Source: Mycolicibacterium chubuense NBB4
GTDB taxonomy: Bacteria > Actinomycetota > Actinomycetes > Mycobacteriales > Mycobacteriaceae
NCBI RefSeq assembly: GCF_000266905.1
Contig: NC_018027.1
Location: forward strand, 3,782,001 to 3,846,000
Reading direction: 5' to 3'
Length of the DNA stretch: 64,000 nucleotides
In this document: positions 8,464 through 17,780 of the stretch, piece by piece
Layout of the letters: every line of letters starts with the position of its first letter
Numbering within the stretch: the first letter of the stretch is position 1
The notes under the pieces: generated by a model
Database searches by the model: none
What the model was told of the DNA's origin: nothing
Seen by the model: the letters and a program-made list of their open reading frames with translations, nothing else
Translations under genes and position numbers: made by a program

Positions 8464-9165
8464 GTGAAGAACGCCGTTGTGACCGGGGGCGGTTCGGGTA
8501 TCGGTGCCGCGATTGCGGAGCGCTTGAGGGCGGACGGCCTGAGCGTGGCCACGATCGATCTGAACCCCGGTGAGGAGAAGTTCTCCTATACCGCCGACGT
8601 CACCGATCGCGCCGCGGTCGACGCGGCGCTCGACGAGATCCGCGCCGAGTTGGGCCCGGTGACGGTGCTCGTCAACGCGGCCGGTCTGGACCGGTTCAAG
8701 CGGTTCACGGACCTGACGTTCGAGGACTGGCAGAAGGTCATCGACGTCAACCTCAACGGGACCTTCCACTGCATCCAGGCGGTGCTCCCCGACATGATCG
8801 AGGCCGGCTGGGGCCGGATCGTGAACATCTCCTCGTCGAGCACCCATTCGGGCCAGCCGTTCATGGCGCCGTACGTGGCGGCCAAGTCGGCGGTGAACGG
8901 GTTGACCAAATCACTGGCACTGGAATACGGGCCCAACGGGATCACGGTCAACGCAGTGCCGCCCGGGTTCATCGACACCCCCATGCTGCGCAAGGCCGAG
9001 CAGCGCGGTTTCCTCGGGGACACGCAGAAGCAGATCGAGGCGACGCCGGTGCGGCGCATGGGACGACCCGAGGACATCGCGGCCGCGGTCGCGTTCTTCG
9101 CCTCGGAGGAGGCCGGCTACATCACCGGGCAGATCCTCGGCGTCAACGGCGGCCGCAACACCTAG
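8464..9165 (+). CDS. Short-chain dehydrogenase/reductase (FabG-like)
   Basis: The 233-residue classical SDR has the Rossmann motif TGGGSGIG at 7-14, NAAG at about 71-74, and catalytic Ser124, Tyr137 and Lys141. It should interconvert an alcohol or 3-hydroxyacyl group and a ketone with NAD(P). The start is GTG at 8464 with GAGGG about 7 bp upstream. It opens a rightward operon (SDR, mycofactocin-type SDR, ferredoxin, P450). It is clearly paralogous to the SDR at 36907-37680, with shared stretches such as GTFHC and GWGRIV and the same C-terminal GVNGG. Confidence 0.9.
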   Translation: MKNAVVTGGGSGIGAAIAERLRADGLSVATIDLNPGEEKFSYTADVTDRAAVDAALDEIRAELGPVTVLVNAAGLDRFKRFTDLTFEDWQKVIDVNLNGTFHCIQAVLPDMIEAGWGRIVNISSSSTHSGQPFMAPYVAAKSAVNGLTKSLALEYGPNGITVNAVPPGFIDTPMLRKAEQRGFLGDTQKQIEATPVRRMGRPEDIAAAVAFFASEEAGYITGQILGVNGGRNT

Positions 9166-9214
9166 AGACCCGTCGGGCAAGCACCCACAAGGCACTTCGA
9201 AAGGACATCAGCTC

Positions 9215-10075
9215 ATGGGACGCGTTCAAGGCAAGGTCGCCTTCATCACCGGCGCCGCGCGCGGACAGGGCCGCAGCCACGCCGTCCGGCTCGCCGAGGA
9301 GGGCGCGGACATCATCGCCGTCGACCTGTGCGAGAACGTCGACACCATCGGATATCCGATGGCGACTCCCGAAGATCTCGACGAGACGGCGGCGTTCGTG
9401 GAGAAGACTGGCCAGCGCATCTACACCGCCAAGGCCGACGTCAGGGACGCGTCCCAGCTGAAGAAGGCGCTCGAGGACGGCATCGCCGCGCTGGGCGGGG
9501 TGGACATCGTCGTCGCGCAGGCCGGTATCGCGGGCATGAAGGGCAACCCGCCGCTGCAGGCCTGGACCGACGTGATCAACACCAACCTGATCGGCACGAT
9601 CAACGCCATCCAGGTGTCCCTGCCGCACCTCAGAGAAGGCGCGGCGATCGTCGCCACCGGGTCCACGGCCGCGCTCATGGACGCGCACAACAAGCCGAAC
9701 CCGGGCGGGGACCCGGGCGGCATGGCGTACATGACGTCGAAACGACTTCTCTCCCAGTACGTCCACGACCTCGCCACCGAGCTGGCGGTGCGCGGTATCC
9801 GGGCCAACGTCGTGCATCCGACCAACTGCAACACCGACATGCTCCAGAGCCCGCCGATGTACAAGTCGTTCCGCCCGGATCTGGAGAACCCCACCCGCGC
9901 GGATGCCGAGCCGGTCTTCGGCGTTCAGCAGGCCATGAAGGTCAACTTCATCGAGCCCGAGGACATCAGCAACGCGATCCTGTGGCTGGTGTCCGACGAG
10001 GCGCGCTATGTGACCGGCATGCAGCTGCGGGTCGACGCGGGCGGCTACCTGAAGTGGTACGACTACCACATCTGA
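9215..10075 (+). CDS. Mycofactocin-coupled SDR oxidoreductase
   Basis: The 286-residue SDR starts GKVAFITGAARGQGRSHA and carries an extra segment at about 38-67 (CENVDTIGYPMATPEDLDE) between the second strand and helix. This insertion marks the mycofactocin-associated SDR subfamily, which holds a non-exchangeable NAD and passes electrons to mycofactocin. The catalytic Ser150 region and YMTSK (Tyr172, Lys176) are intact. It likely oxidises an alcohol made by the P450 encoded downstream (inference). An AAGGACAT ribosome-binding stretch precedes the ATG. Confidence 0.88.
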   Translation: MGRVQGKVAFITGAARGQGRSHAVRLAEEGADIIAVDLCENVDTIGYPMATPEDLDETAAFVEKTGQRIYTAKADVRDASQLKKALEDGIAALGGVDIVVAQAGIAGMKGNPPLQAWTDVINTNLIGTINAIQVSLPHLREGAAIVATGSTAALMDAHNKPNPGGDPGGMAYMTSKRLLSQYVHDLATELAVRGIRANVVHPTNCNTDMLQSPPMYKSFRPDLENPTRADAEPVFGVQQAMKVNFIEPEDISNAILWLVSDEARYVTGMQLRVDAGGYLKWYDYHI

Positions 10076-10108
10076 GACTGTCAGGGAATTCTCCAGAAAG
10101 GAACGGGC

Positions 10109-10303
10109 GTGAAGGTTTTCGTTGATTCGAGTCGGTGCCAGGGACACACGCTGTGCTCGATGATCGCGCCGGATTCCTTCGAGCTCAGCGATATCGACGG
10201 AACCTCCTCGCCGGTCAACGAGGTGGTTCCGCCCGATCAGGAGGCGGCAGTCCGGGAGGCTGCGCAGTCCTGCCCCGAACAGGCCATCTCCATCGAAGAG
10301 TGA
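10109..10303 (+). CDS. Small P450-type ferredoxin, single [3Fe-4S] type
   Basis: The 64-residue acidic protein has the layout C-x2-x-x2-C...CP. Cys10, Cys16 and Cys55 are present, and His13 occupies the variable position where a fourth Cys would sit in a [4Fe-4S] protein. Such mycobacterial ferredoxins deliver electrons to P450s. The start is GTG with AAAGGAA upstream. The P450 gene begins 40 bp downstream, so this is its probable redox partner. Confidence 0.9.
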   Translation: MKVFVDSSRCQGHTLCSMIAPDSFELSDIDGTSSPVNEVVPPDQEAAVREAAQSCPEQAISIEE

Positions 10304-10343
10304 GTCTTCGACGGAACACCGATAGCGCAGGGAGACAGAAGCT

Positions 10344-11720
10344 TTGAGTGTCGACGACGTCGTGGACGGCACCGCCGACGACAGCCGTAAACAGCACACG
10401 TACTACTTCGACAGGCACACACCGGAATACCGGCTGCAGTTCGAGAAGATCACCGAGGAGATGCACTCCAAGTGCCCGGTGGCGTGGTCGGAGACCTACA
10501 ACGGCCACTGGGTCGCCGCGGGCAGCAAGCAGGTGTTCGAGCTGGCCCGCTGCCCCGCGGTCTCCAATCACCATGACATCTCGGGAGAGACGCCTTATCA
10601 AGGCATCACGATCCCGAAGGCGAGCCGCGCGACTGTCGTCCGCGGTGGCATCCTGGAGATGGACGAGCCCGAGCACAGCGCTTACCGCGGGGCCTTGAAT
10701 CCCTACCTGTCACCGGCGGCGATCAAGCGCTGGGAGCCGTTCATCGACGAGATCACCCGCGCGGCGCTCGACGAGCACATCGAGTCGGGACGTATCGACT
10801 TCGTCGATCACCTGGCCAATGTCGTGCCTGCGGTGTTCACGCTGGCGATGATGGGCATCGAGCTGAAGAAGTGGAACGTCTACAGCGAGCCGACCCACGC
10901 GTCGGTCTACACCCCCGAACACGCTCCCGAGCGCGAGAAGATCAACGAACAGCACCGCGAGATGGGCGTCGATCTCATCAACAACATGATGGAGATCCGG
11001 CAGAATCCGCGGCCCGGACTGGTCAACGCGTTGCTTCAGTTGCGGATCGACGGGGAGCCCGCGCCGGACATCGAGATCCTCGGCAACCTCGGGCTGATCA
11101 TCGGCGGCGGGTTCGACACCACCACCGCACTCACCGCGCACGCGCTGGAGTGGCTCGGTGAGCATCCCGAGGAGCGCACGCGACTCAGCCGTGAGCGCGC
11201 GACGCTTCTGCATCCGGCGACCGAGGAATTCCTGCGGTTCTTCACCCCCGCACCCGGTGACGGCCGCACGTTCTCCGAGGACGTCGAGGTCGAAGGCCAG
11301 CAATTCAAGAAGTACGAGCGGCTGTGGCTGTCCTGGGCGATGGCCAACCGCGACGCCTCGGTGTTCGAGCACCCGAACGACGTGGTGCTGGACCGGAAGG
11401 GCAACCGGCATTTCAGCTTCGGGATCGGTGTGCACCGCTGCGTGGGGTCCAACGTGGCCCGCACGGTGTTCAAGTCCATGCTCACCGCGGTGCTGGACCG
11501 GATGCCCGATTATGTCTGCGATCCCGAGGGGACCGTGCACTACGACACCATCGGGGTCATCCAAGGCATGCGCCATCTGCCCGCGACCTTCACTCCGGGC
11601 ACGAAGCTCGGTCCCGGCCTCGATGAGACCCTGGACACGTTGCAGCGCATCTGCAACGAGCAGGAGCTCGCTCGGCCGATCACGGAGCGCAAGGAAGCCG
11701 CTGTCATCGACCTTGCCTGA
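10344..11720 (+). CDS. Cytochrome P450
   Basis: The 458-residue P450 has an I-helix motif GGGFDTT at 254-260, an ExxR pair at Glu295/Arg298 and the heme loop FGIGVHRCVGSN with Cys366. It should hydroxylate a hydrophobic substrate using electrons from the ferredoxin encoded just upstream. The start appears to be TTG at 10344 with GGGAG about 9 bp upstream. The glycine-rich I-helix replaces the common AGxxT with GGGFDTT, a variation seen in some actinobacterial P450s. The family number cannot be assigned by eye. Confidence 0.92.
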   Translation: MSVDDVVDGTADDSRKQHTYYFDRHTPEYRLQFEKITEEMHSKCPVAWSETYNGHWVAAGSKQVFELARCPAVSNHHDISGETPYQGITIPKASRATVVRGGILEMDEPEHSAYRGALNPYLSPAAIKRWEPFIDEITRAALDEHIESGRIDFVDHLANVVPAVFTLAMMGIELKKWNVYSEPTHASVYTPEHAPEREKINEQHREMGVDLINNMMEIRQNPRPGLVNALLQLRIDGEPAPDIEILGNLGLIIGGGFDTTTALTAHALEWLGEHPEERTRLSRERATLLHPATEEFLRFFTPAPGDGRTFSEDVEVEGQQFKKYERLWLSWAMANRDASVFEHPNDVVLDRKGNRHFSFGIGVHRCVGSNVARTVFKSMLTAVLDRMPDYVCDPEGTVHYDTIGVIQGMRHLPATFTPGTKLGPGLDETLDTLQRICNEQELARPITERKEAAVIDLA

Positions 11721-11783
11721 TGAGCCTCGTATTTCGCGGTGAAGTGGTTCTATGAGTGGGGCGAGGGAACGGGAGGACCGGCG

Positions 11784-12221
11784 ATGAAGCTCGGCAGGAT
11801 CGCGACCGCGATCATCACGCTCGCGGCGACCGCGACGGTGCTGGCGCCGCCGTCGCAGGCGGCCATGCAGCTGGGCAACTACGACCTGCTCACCAACCGG
11901 TACGACCGGGCGTCGTGGGTGTGGTTCGCCGCGGCCTGCATCCCCGAGAAGTTTCCGGACTGCGTGCACATCGGCGCCCGGCCCCGGCTCAAGTACTACG
12001 CCTACTACGAGGGCAAGGCCGTTCTGGCCGACGGCCGCTACACGCTCAACGTCGAGGTTCCGGACGGGCTGCGCTGCCCCGGATACAACATGCCGACGCA
12101 CGAGACCTACTCGTGGGACGCGGTCACGCTGGTCGGCACCATCGACTCGAGGTTCGACGTGGGATGCTTCAACGGCCCGCCGGGGACCCAGTTCTGGACT
12201 TTCGCGCTGCAGCGCCTCTGA
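11784..12221 (+). CDS. Small secreted protein of unknown function
   Basis: The predicted protein has 145 residues and starts MKLGRIATAIITLAATATVLA, a typical Sec signal peptide with likely cleavage after about residue 26 (SQA-AM). The mature part has four cysteines and many aromatic residues (KYYAYYEG, ETYSWD), consistent with a small disulfide-stabilised exported domain. The ATG at 11784 has GGGAGG 8 bp upstream, which beats an in-frame upstream start at 11739 that would bury the signal peptide. Similar secreted proteins are common in mycobacteria, but no function is known to me. Confidence 0.7.
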   Translation: MKLGRIATAIITLAATATVLAPPSQAAMQLGNYDLLTNRYDRASWVWFAAACIPEKFPDCVHIGARPRLKYYAYYEGKAVLADGRYTLNVEVPDGLRCPGYNMPTHETYSWDAVTLVGTIDSRFDVGCFNGPPGTQFWTFALQRL

Positions 12222-12234
12222 CCCACCCCTCTTT

Positions 12235-12268
12235 CCCGCGAGTGTTGGGGGTACCGCCCGCTCGCGGG
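12235..12268. terminator. Hairpin between convergent genes
   Basis: CCCGCGAG (12235-12242) pairs perfectly with CTCGCGGG (12261-12268) around an 18-base loop. It lies between the 3' ends of two convergent genes, so it may end transcription from either side. No T-run follows, so this is a tentative call. The rest of the 100-bp gap shows nothing else. Confidence 0.4.
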
Positions 12269-12323
12269 GGAGTGTCCGCGGCCGCCACGCCGCGAAAATT
12301 CGGGAGTTCCCGCACGCTCACCC

Positions 12324-13535
12324 TCACAGCAGCGCGTACCGCTGCCGAATCGCGTTGAATCTCAACCACATCTGCGCCGTCCGCTCCTCGGCGGTGACGG
12401 TCGCGGTGTCGGCGGGCAGCACCGACGACAGTTCTGAGTGCCGGACGAGCGTCGTGCTCAGCACCGCGGGCCGGCCGTCGAGCATGTGCCGGTACGTCAC
12501 GTTGCCGCGCTCGAATCCCTGGGTGTCCAGCCAGTTGTGGTAGCCGGGGTCGTGGTGAGCGAGCAGCAGCCGGACCTTTCCATCGCCGTCCACCGCCGTC
12601 CGGCTCGGGGTGTAACTCACGGGGCGGTACAGGAAGTCCATGCTGTTGAAGAACACCCCCATGTTCGTCAACATCCACAGGCCGGCATGCGCATCGAACT
12701 CGATGACCAGCGCCTCGTCGGCGGCCAGACTCCAGTGCATGTTGACCGCAGCACGGCCGCGCCTGACATCGCCGTCGGCGGATGCGACGGCCGGAAAACG
12801 GTTGGGCCGGTCGGCGTCGACTCCGCCGTAGGTGAACGGGAACTCCGGCCAGTCGCCCATCACACCGGTGAGGAAGTCGCCCGCCCACTCGATCGCGTCG
12901 ATCATCTGCCCGGCCGTCGGCAGCGGCTTCGGGGCGGTCATGTCCACGCGTTCGATGCGCAGCCGGGCCGGTCGCTCCTCCCAGGAGTCGAAGCCCTGCC
13001 GGATGAACAGCTTGCGCGAACCTGCCGTGGTCGGCAGCCAATTGGCCGCGCGGGGAGGTCCGCCGATGTGGATCTCGAACGTGCCGTCGGGCGCGACATC
13101 GAGCTGCTCACCGGAGAGGTTGGCCTCCGGCACGTCGCCGAACGGCTCGTGCAGTACGCCCGGCCCCTCCGGGCGAGGACCCTGCACGGTGACGTTGAGA
13201 AACCGTGCGGTGCCGCGCTCCCCGACGATGCGGTAGGTCGATTCCCCGTCGATCCATGCCTGCTGATACGTGAAGTCCGCACAGTCGCCGCCGAGCTTGC
13301 GGGTCGGGCCGCAGAACGCGTGCAGACTCGGATACCGGGTGTTCCTGGTCTCCAGCGCCAAGTCGAAGGCCTGCCCGAGATTCTGGGTGAGGAAGCGCAG
13401 CGCGTCGACCCGCTGCGCCCCGGCCGTCGGGTTGTGGTCCTTGAACGCCTGCTCCCCCGCCGCCCTGAGCCGGTCGCAGAACGTGTTCCACGCGGCGTTC
13501 AACGCTGCATCGTCGGGACCGTCACCGAACGCCAT
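12324..13535 (-). CDS. DUF1214-like uncharacterised protein
   Basis: The 403-residue soluble protein has no signal peptide. Its composition and pattern (WLPTTAGSRKLFIRQGFDSWEE in the middle, then beta-rich sequence with RVDM) resemble the DUF1214 group of actinobacterial proteins. The match was made by eye. It is the last gene of the leftward operon that begins with two acyl-CoA dehydrogenase genes at 18776. It lies 6 bp after a TIM-barrel protein and close to a sulfotransferase. No catalytic residues can be named. Confidence 0.55.
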   Translation of the reverse strand: MAFGDGPDDAALNAAWNTFCDRLRAAGEQAFKDHNPTAGAQRVDALRFLTQNLGQAFDLALETRNTRYPSLHAFCGPTRKLGGDCADFTYQQAWIDGESTYRIVGERGTARFLNVTVQGPRPEGPGVLHEPFGDVPEANLSGEQLDVAPDGTFEIHIGGPPRAANWLPTTAGSRKLFIRQGFDSWEERPARLRIERVDMTAPKPLPTAGQMIDAIEWAGDFLTGVMGDWPEFPFTYGGVDADRPNRFPAVASADGDVRRGRAAVNMHWSLAADEALVIEFDAHAGLWMLTNMGVFFNSMDFLYRPVSYTPSRTAVDGDGKVRLLLAHHDPGYHNWLDTQGFERGNVTYRHMLDGRPAVLSTTLVRHSELSSVLPADTATVTAEERTAQMWLRFNAIRQRYALL

Positions 13536-13541
13536 CGCGGG

Positions 13542-14312
13542 TCACCCGGCCCGCTCGAGCATGGCCGACACCGTCTCACACGCCCGGCGCGCGGCCTGCA
13601 GCCGGCCTTCCCGCTCGATCCTCGGGCCGATCAGCTCGAGATCGAAGCCGTGGGGATATCCCCCCGCGAGCACCTGGGCCACAACCTGTTCCACCGGGAT
13701 CGCTCCGTCACCGGGGACCGCCCGCCCGGGCAGGGCGCGGTCGCCGAGGACGTAATCACTGAGCTGGATCATCGCGGTCCGCGGGAGGGCGCGCTCGATC
13801 AGCACGGGCAGGTGCGCCTCGGTCCAGCAGTGAAACAGATCGACGCAGACGCCGATGTCGGCCATCTCGGCCAGCTCGATGGTGTCTCTGAGGGTGTGGG
13901 CGATATGGATGTCGGCGTAGAGAGGTGAGGCGTTCTCGATCGCGAGGGTCACGCCGGCCCCGCGCGCGTCGGTCCGGCACGGCTGCACGGCCGTGCAGAA
14001 CGCGTCGGCGGCCTCCTCCCACGCCGCCCCTCCCCTGCCCCCGGTCAGCATGTAGACCGCCCGGGCACCGATCGCCGCAGCGGCGTCGATCACCCGGCGG
14101 AGACCGTCCGTCGACGAGAAGAGGTGGTACACGGTCTCCACGGTGAAGCCGTGCGCATCGATCACATCGGCCAGCCGGAGCTCCTGCAACTGCGTGTCGA
14201 TCACGCTCAGCCGGGTCACGCCGAGCGCCTCCCAGTAGGTGCACAGTTCGTCGAGCGTCGCCCCGAGGAACGTGACGTTGTGCACCGACAGCCGCGCGTC
14301 GATTGCGCTCAC
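13542..14312 (-). CDS. Xylose-isomerase-like TIM-barrel protein
   Basis: The 256-residue protein fits the AP-endonuclease-2/sugar-phosphate-isomerase fold. Conserved segments include TLAIENASPLYADIHIAHT and GVCVDLFHCW, where Glu, Asp and His would bind a divalent metal, and a C-terminal GFDLELIGPRI. Family members act as isomerases, epimerases or dehydratases. It overlaps the sulfotransferase upstream by 4 bp (ATGA), so the two are co-translated. The substrate is unknown. Confidence 0.7.
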   Translation of the reverse strand: MSAIDARLSVHNVTFLGATLDELCTYWEALGVTRLSVIDTQLQELRLADVIDAHGFTVETVYHLFSSTDGLRRVIDAAAAIGARAVYMLTGGRGGAAWEEAADAFCTAVQPCRTDARGAGVTLAIENASPLYADIHIAHTLRDTIELAEMADIGVCVDLFHCWTEAHLPVLIERALPRTAMIQLSDYVLGDRALPGRAVPGDGAIPVEQVVAQVLAGGYPHGFDLELIGPRIEREGRLQAARRACETVSAMLERAG

Positions 14313-15475
14313 TGACCGCGTCTTTCGATCTCGACACCGAAACGCTCACGGAACGGCCGGAACTCGTCGTGCAGCGCCTCGATGTCCTCGCCGATGTCGG
14401 TGAGCAGCGCGGTCGAGTAGGTGAACTTGCCGTGCCGATCGCCCCTGTTGTTCGCGAGGTAGCGACGCATCGCGGTGTCGGCGGCGTCGGTCAGCGCGCG
14501 CCGGCCGAAGGCGTGATACGCCCGGACCGTGCCGACCGGATCGGCGAGGAAGTCGGCATAGCGCACATGCATGATGCGGTCATCGTCGACGAGCGGATTC
14601 GTCATGGTGTTGGCGATGCTCGCCCGCGTCAGCTCTAGGTGCATTTTCGCCGCCGCCTGCAGATCGACCGGGCCGACGATGCCTTCGCCAATGTCGGCCA
14701 TCATCATCGTGCGCGAGGCCGCCACCTGCACGGGGTCGCGGTGCAGCCACATCAGCGTGGCGTCCGGGTACGCGGCGAAGAGCTCCGCCAGCCGGAAGCC
14801 GTGAAAACCTTTCAGCACCCAGCGTTTCACCGCGCGGCGGTACTGGAACTGCTGCAACATCGCCTTGTGGATGCGGTACTGCGCGGCGGCATCGGTCGGC
14901 AGTCCGCCGACGACGGTCGGCATCGGCACCCGCCACCACGCCGTCGGCGTCATGACCCGGAAGTCGAACGCCCAAGTCCGCTCGTCTTCGGGCAGGCCGT
15001 CGCCGAGCATGTCGTTGTAGGGATGACTGTGCAGCCATTTCGGCATCTGGGCGTTGATCTCACGCCAGTCGGCGTCGGCGCGCGCACGGCGCGTCTCGAC
15101 CGACGCGGCGGCGCCTGGAGGCGGAGACGGGTACATCACCTCCCAGAACCGCAGCGCGCGAGCGCCGGGGTCGACGGACATCAGCGCATGCGCCAGCGTC
15201 GTGCCCGACCGCGGCTCGCCGGTGACGAACATCGGCCGGTCGATCACCTCCTGGTCGACCGGATAACGGTTGCGGTCGGAGAAGAACTCCAGCCGGGTGG
15301 TCAGCAATCCGTGACAGACTTCCTCGGCGCGACGGCAGCCGTCCGCGTCCATCCCGAGTGCGTTGAGCTGTGTCACCGCGACGGCGAAGCGCGCGGGGAG
15401 CGTGGCGTCACCGTAGTCGCGCAGACCGGTCGCGGACTCGGCGCGCTCCAGTATCGCCGCGGCGTCGAGGGTCAT
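14309..15475 (-). CDS. Sulfotransferase family protein
   Basis: The 388-residue protein carries the 5'-phosphosulfate loop TGEPRSGTT near residue 85, followed by a long helical domain and the 3'-phosphate segment LMWLHRDPVQVAASR. This matches the bacterial PAPS-dependent sulfotransferase group that is expanded in mycobacteria. It would transfer sulfate to a hydroxyl of a lipid or sterol-like acceptor. Its place in an operon with acyl-CoA dehydrogenases and an LLM oxidoreductase is notable. It overlaps its neighbours by 4 bp on both sides. Confidence 0.82.
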   Translation of the reverse strand: MTLDAAAILERAESATGLRDYGDATLPARFAVAVTQLNALGMDADGCRRAEEVCHGLLTTRLEFFSDRNRYPVDQEVIDRPMFVTGEPRSGTTLAHALMSVDPGARALRFWEVMYPSPPPGAAASVETRRARADADWREINAQMPKWLHSHPYNDMLGDGLPEDERTWAFDFRVMTPTAWWRVPMPTVVGGLPTDAAAQYRIHKAMLQQFQYRRAVKRWVLKGFHGFRLAELFAAYPDATLMWLHRDPVQVAASRTMMMADIGEGIVGPVDLQAAAKMHLELTRASIANTMTNPLVDDDRIMHVRYADFLADPVGTVRAYHAFGRRALTDAADTAMRRYLANNRGDRHGKFTYSTALLTDIGEDIEALHDEFRPFRERFGVEIERRGQ

Positions 15476-16599
15476 CGCACGCCTTCACAGAGTCGCATGA
15501 GCTCATCCTCTGCGGCGCGGACGTTGTCGGCCGAAGCCGCGGTGTACGCGAGACCGGCCATCGCGCCGTAATCGAGGATCTTCGGAACGCGCAGCCCTGC
15601 GTCGACATAGTCGGCGATGATGCGCGCGACCTGCTTGGGTGTTCCGTGCGGGACCACCGCCAACAGCATCTCCGGTTGCACCCGATCGAGGAACTCGGCG
15701 ATGCGCTCTCGCGTGAGCGACGCCGGGTCGATGTCGTGGAAGCCCGCCCAGTCGTCACCCATCGGGTGCTCGAATCCCAGTCCGCTCAGCAGCGGGGCGG
15801 GCACCTGGAGCAGGAAGGACTTCACCAGCGGAGCCTCCAGAATCTCGGCGAGCGCGGCGTCGTCGCGCCCCATCAGGCACACCTGGATGAAGCACGGCGT
15901 GATCGCCTGCGGATCCCGCCCCGCACGGTCGGCGGACGTCCGCACGACGGAGAGCTTCTCGGCGTAGTCCTCCGGAGTCCACGCGCCCGCGGGCCACCAT
16001 CCGTCGGCGTAACGTCCCGCGATGTCCAGCGATCGGGGCCCGCTCGCGCCGACCCAGATCCGCGGGTAGGAGCCGCCAAACGGTTCGGTGTCCAGACGGG
16101 CATGGCGCAGCCGGAAGAACCGGCCGTCGAAGTCGACGGGTCCTTCGCTCTCCCAAAGCAATCGGATGACCTGTAGGGCTTCTTCGAACCGGCTGACGGG
16201 CCTGCTGAAGTCGAAGCCGTAGGGCGTGATGTTCTCGCTCTCGCCGCTGCCCAGCCCCAGGATGAAGCGCCCCTCGGCGAGGTGGTCGAGGGTCAGCGCG
16301 CTCTGCGCCAGCGACGAGGGATGCCGGCGCACCGTGTCCACCACGCTCGTCACCAGCGGCACGTTCGTCGTCAGCACGGCGGCCGCCGCGGCCACCGCCA
16401 TCCCGTCGAGGTGGCGGTGGGGTGATGGCGATACCGTTGCCAGGTCGGTGAATTCGGGAGTCCAGATCGAATCGGGCCAGAAGCTGACCATGTGGTCGGG
16501 CAGCCAGATCGAGTGGTAGCGGCCGCTGTCGAGCTGGTCGAGATGACTCAGGTCCAGCGGCAGCGTGGTCCGCAGGAACGCCGCCGGCTGGACTCTCAT
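15472..16599 (-). CDS. LLM-class F420-dependent oxidoreductase
   Basis: The 375-residue luciferase-like protein shows the usual pattern: SIWLPDHMV near the N-terminus, TSVVDTVRRHPSSLAQSALTLDHL, then FILGLGSGESENI and WVGASGPRSLDIAGRYADGWW. In mycobacteria these enzymes normally use coenzyme F420 (some use FMN). They reduce or oxidise diverse substrates. The gene overlaps the sulfotransferase by 4 bp and lies 5 bp after the acyl-CoA dehydrogenase large subunit, so it is part of the same operon. Confidence 0.87.
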   Translation of the reverse strand: MRVQPAAFLRTTLPLDLSHLDQLDSGRYHSIWLPDHMVSFWPDSIWTPEFTDLATVSPSPHRHLDGMAVAAAAAVLTTNVPLVTSVVDTVRRHPSSLAQSALTLDHLAEGRFILGLGSGESENITPYGFDFSRPVSRFEEALQVIRLLWESEGPVDFDGRFFRLRHARLDTEPFGGSYPRIWVGASGPRSLDIAGRYADGWWPAGAWTPEDYAEKLSVVRTSADRAGRDPQAITPCFIQVCLMGRDDAALAEILEAPLVKSFLLQVPAPLLSGLGFEHPMGDDWAGFHDIDPASLTRERIAEFLDRVQPEMLLAVVPHGTPKQVARIIADYVDAGLRVPKILDYGAMAGLAYTAASADNVRAAEDELMRLCEGVR

Positions 16600-16604
16600 G
16601 CTCT

Positions 16605-17780
16605 CTAACGCCTGGGCAGGCCGAGCACCTGCTGGGCGATGATGTTGCGCTGGATCTCCGACGTCCCGCCGGCGATCGTGCCGCCGAAGCTGCGGGCGTA
16701 CCGCTCGAACCAGCTCGCGAAGTAGTGGTCGAGGTTCATGTGGGCGTAGGGGCCCGATGTCGCGGGGTGGATCAGCCCGTCGGGCCCGGCGGCTTCCAGT
16801 GCGAGCACCTCCACGCGCTGCTCGGCCTCCGCGCCGAGGAGTTTGGGGATGGAGACGGACGCCACGTCGACCTCGCCGCGCGCGGCCTTCGCGATGCCCA
16901 CCGACCCGAGGAGACGCAGCGCCTCGTAGTCCATGATGCTGGTCGCCAGCGCGTCACGCTCCGGGGCCGTGTTGGGCCGGAAGTCGGCGATGCAGTTGGC
17001 GATTCGGTCGGCGAAGCCGAGCCACATCATGGTCCGCTCGTGGCCCAACGAGCCGTTGGCCACCCCCCACCCGCCGTTGAGCGGGCCGACGAGGTTCTCG
17101 GCGGGCACCCGGGCGTCGGTGAAGAACACCTCGTTGAAGTCGAGGTTCTCGATACCGCACATGTCGGCGAACGGCCGGCACACCACGCCTTCGAGGTCGG
17201 TGGGGATCAACAGCACGCTGATCCCCTTGTGCTTGGGGGCGTCGGGGTCCGTGCGCACGAACGTCAGCAGGAAGTCGGCGTCGTGAGCCCCGGACGTCCA
17301 CACCTTCTGACCGTTGACCACGAAATGCTCGCCGTCGCGAACGGCTTTGGTACGCAACGATGCCAGGTCCGAGCCCGCACTCGGCTCGCTCATGCCCAGC
17401 GACGCGGTGCGCTCCCCGCGCAGCACCGGGACCGCCCACTTGTGCTTCTGTTCGTCGGTGCCGAACGTCAGCAACGACGCCGCGATGATGTTGACGCCCT
17501 GCGGGTTGAAGCTGTGATAGATCCGGCGCCGGCAGAGTTCCTCGGCGTGCACGAAGGTCTGCAACACGGTCGCGTTGCGGCCGCCGAACTCGGGCGGTTG
17601 GGCGGGCAGCAGCCAGCCGTTGTCGAACAGCAGCCGCTGCCAGTCCCTGGCCCACTGCGGCATGTGCGACACCGACCGCGGGCGCTCCAGCGTCTCGGCG
17701 GCCGACGGTGTGTGCTCGTCGAGGAACGCGGAGAACTCGGCGCGGAATTCCTCGACGTCGGAGTCGAAAGCCAGTTGCAT
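16605..17780 (-). CDS. Acyl-CoA dehydrogenase, alpha-type subunit
   Basis: The 391-residue FadE-type protein has MSEPSAGSDLA, VNGQKVWTSGAHDAD and a C-terminal TIAGGTSEIQRNIIAQ, all typical of FAD-binding acyl-CoA dehydrogenases. It abuts the 331-residue FadE-like gene upstream with no gap. This pattern is known for mycobacterial alpha2-beta2 heteromeric enzymes that act on steroid-CoA or branched side chains. It should introduce a double bond next to the CoA thioester. A close full-length paralogue lies at 47512-48690. Confidence 0.9.
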   Translation of the reverse strand: MQLAFDSDVEEFRAEFSAFLDEHTPSAAETLERPRSVSHMPQWARDWQRLLFDNGWLLPAQPPEFGGRNATVLQTFVHAEELCRRRIYHSFNPQGVNIIAASLLTFGTDEQKHKWAVPVLRGERTASLGMSEPSAGSDLASLRTKAVRDGEHFVVNGQKVWTSGAHDADFLLTFVRTDPDAPKHKGISVLLIPTDLEGVVCRPFADMCGIENLDFNEVFFTDARVPAENLVGPLNGGWGVANGSLGHERTMMWLGFADRIANCIADFRPNTAPERDALATSIMDYEALRLLGSVGIAKAARGEVDVASVSIPKLLGAEAEQRVEVLALEAAGPDGLIHPATSGPYAHMNLDHYFASWFERYARSFGGTIAGGTSEIQRNIIAQQVLGLPRR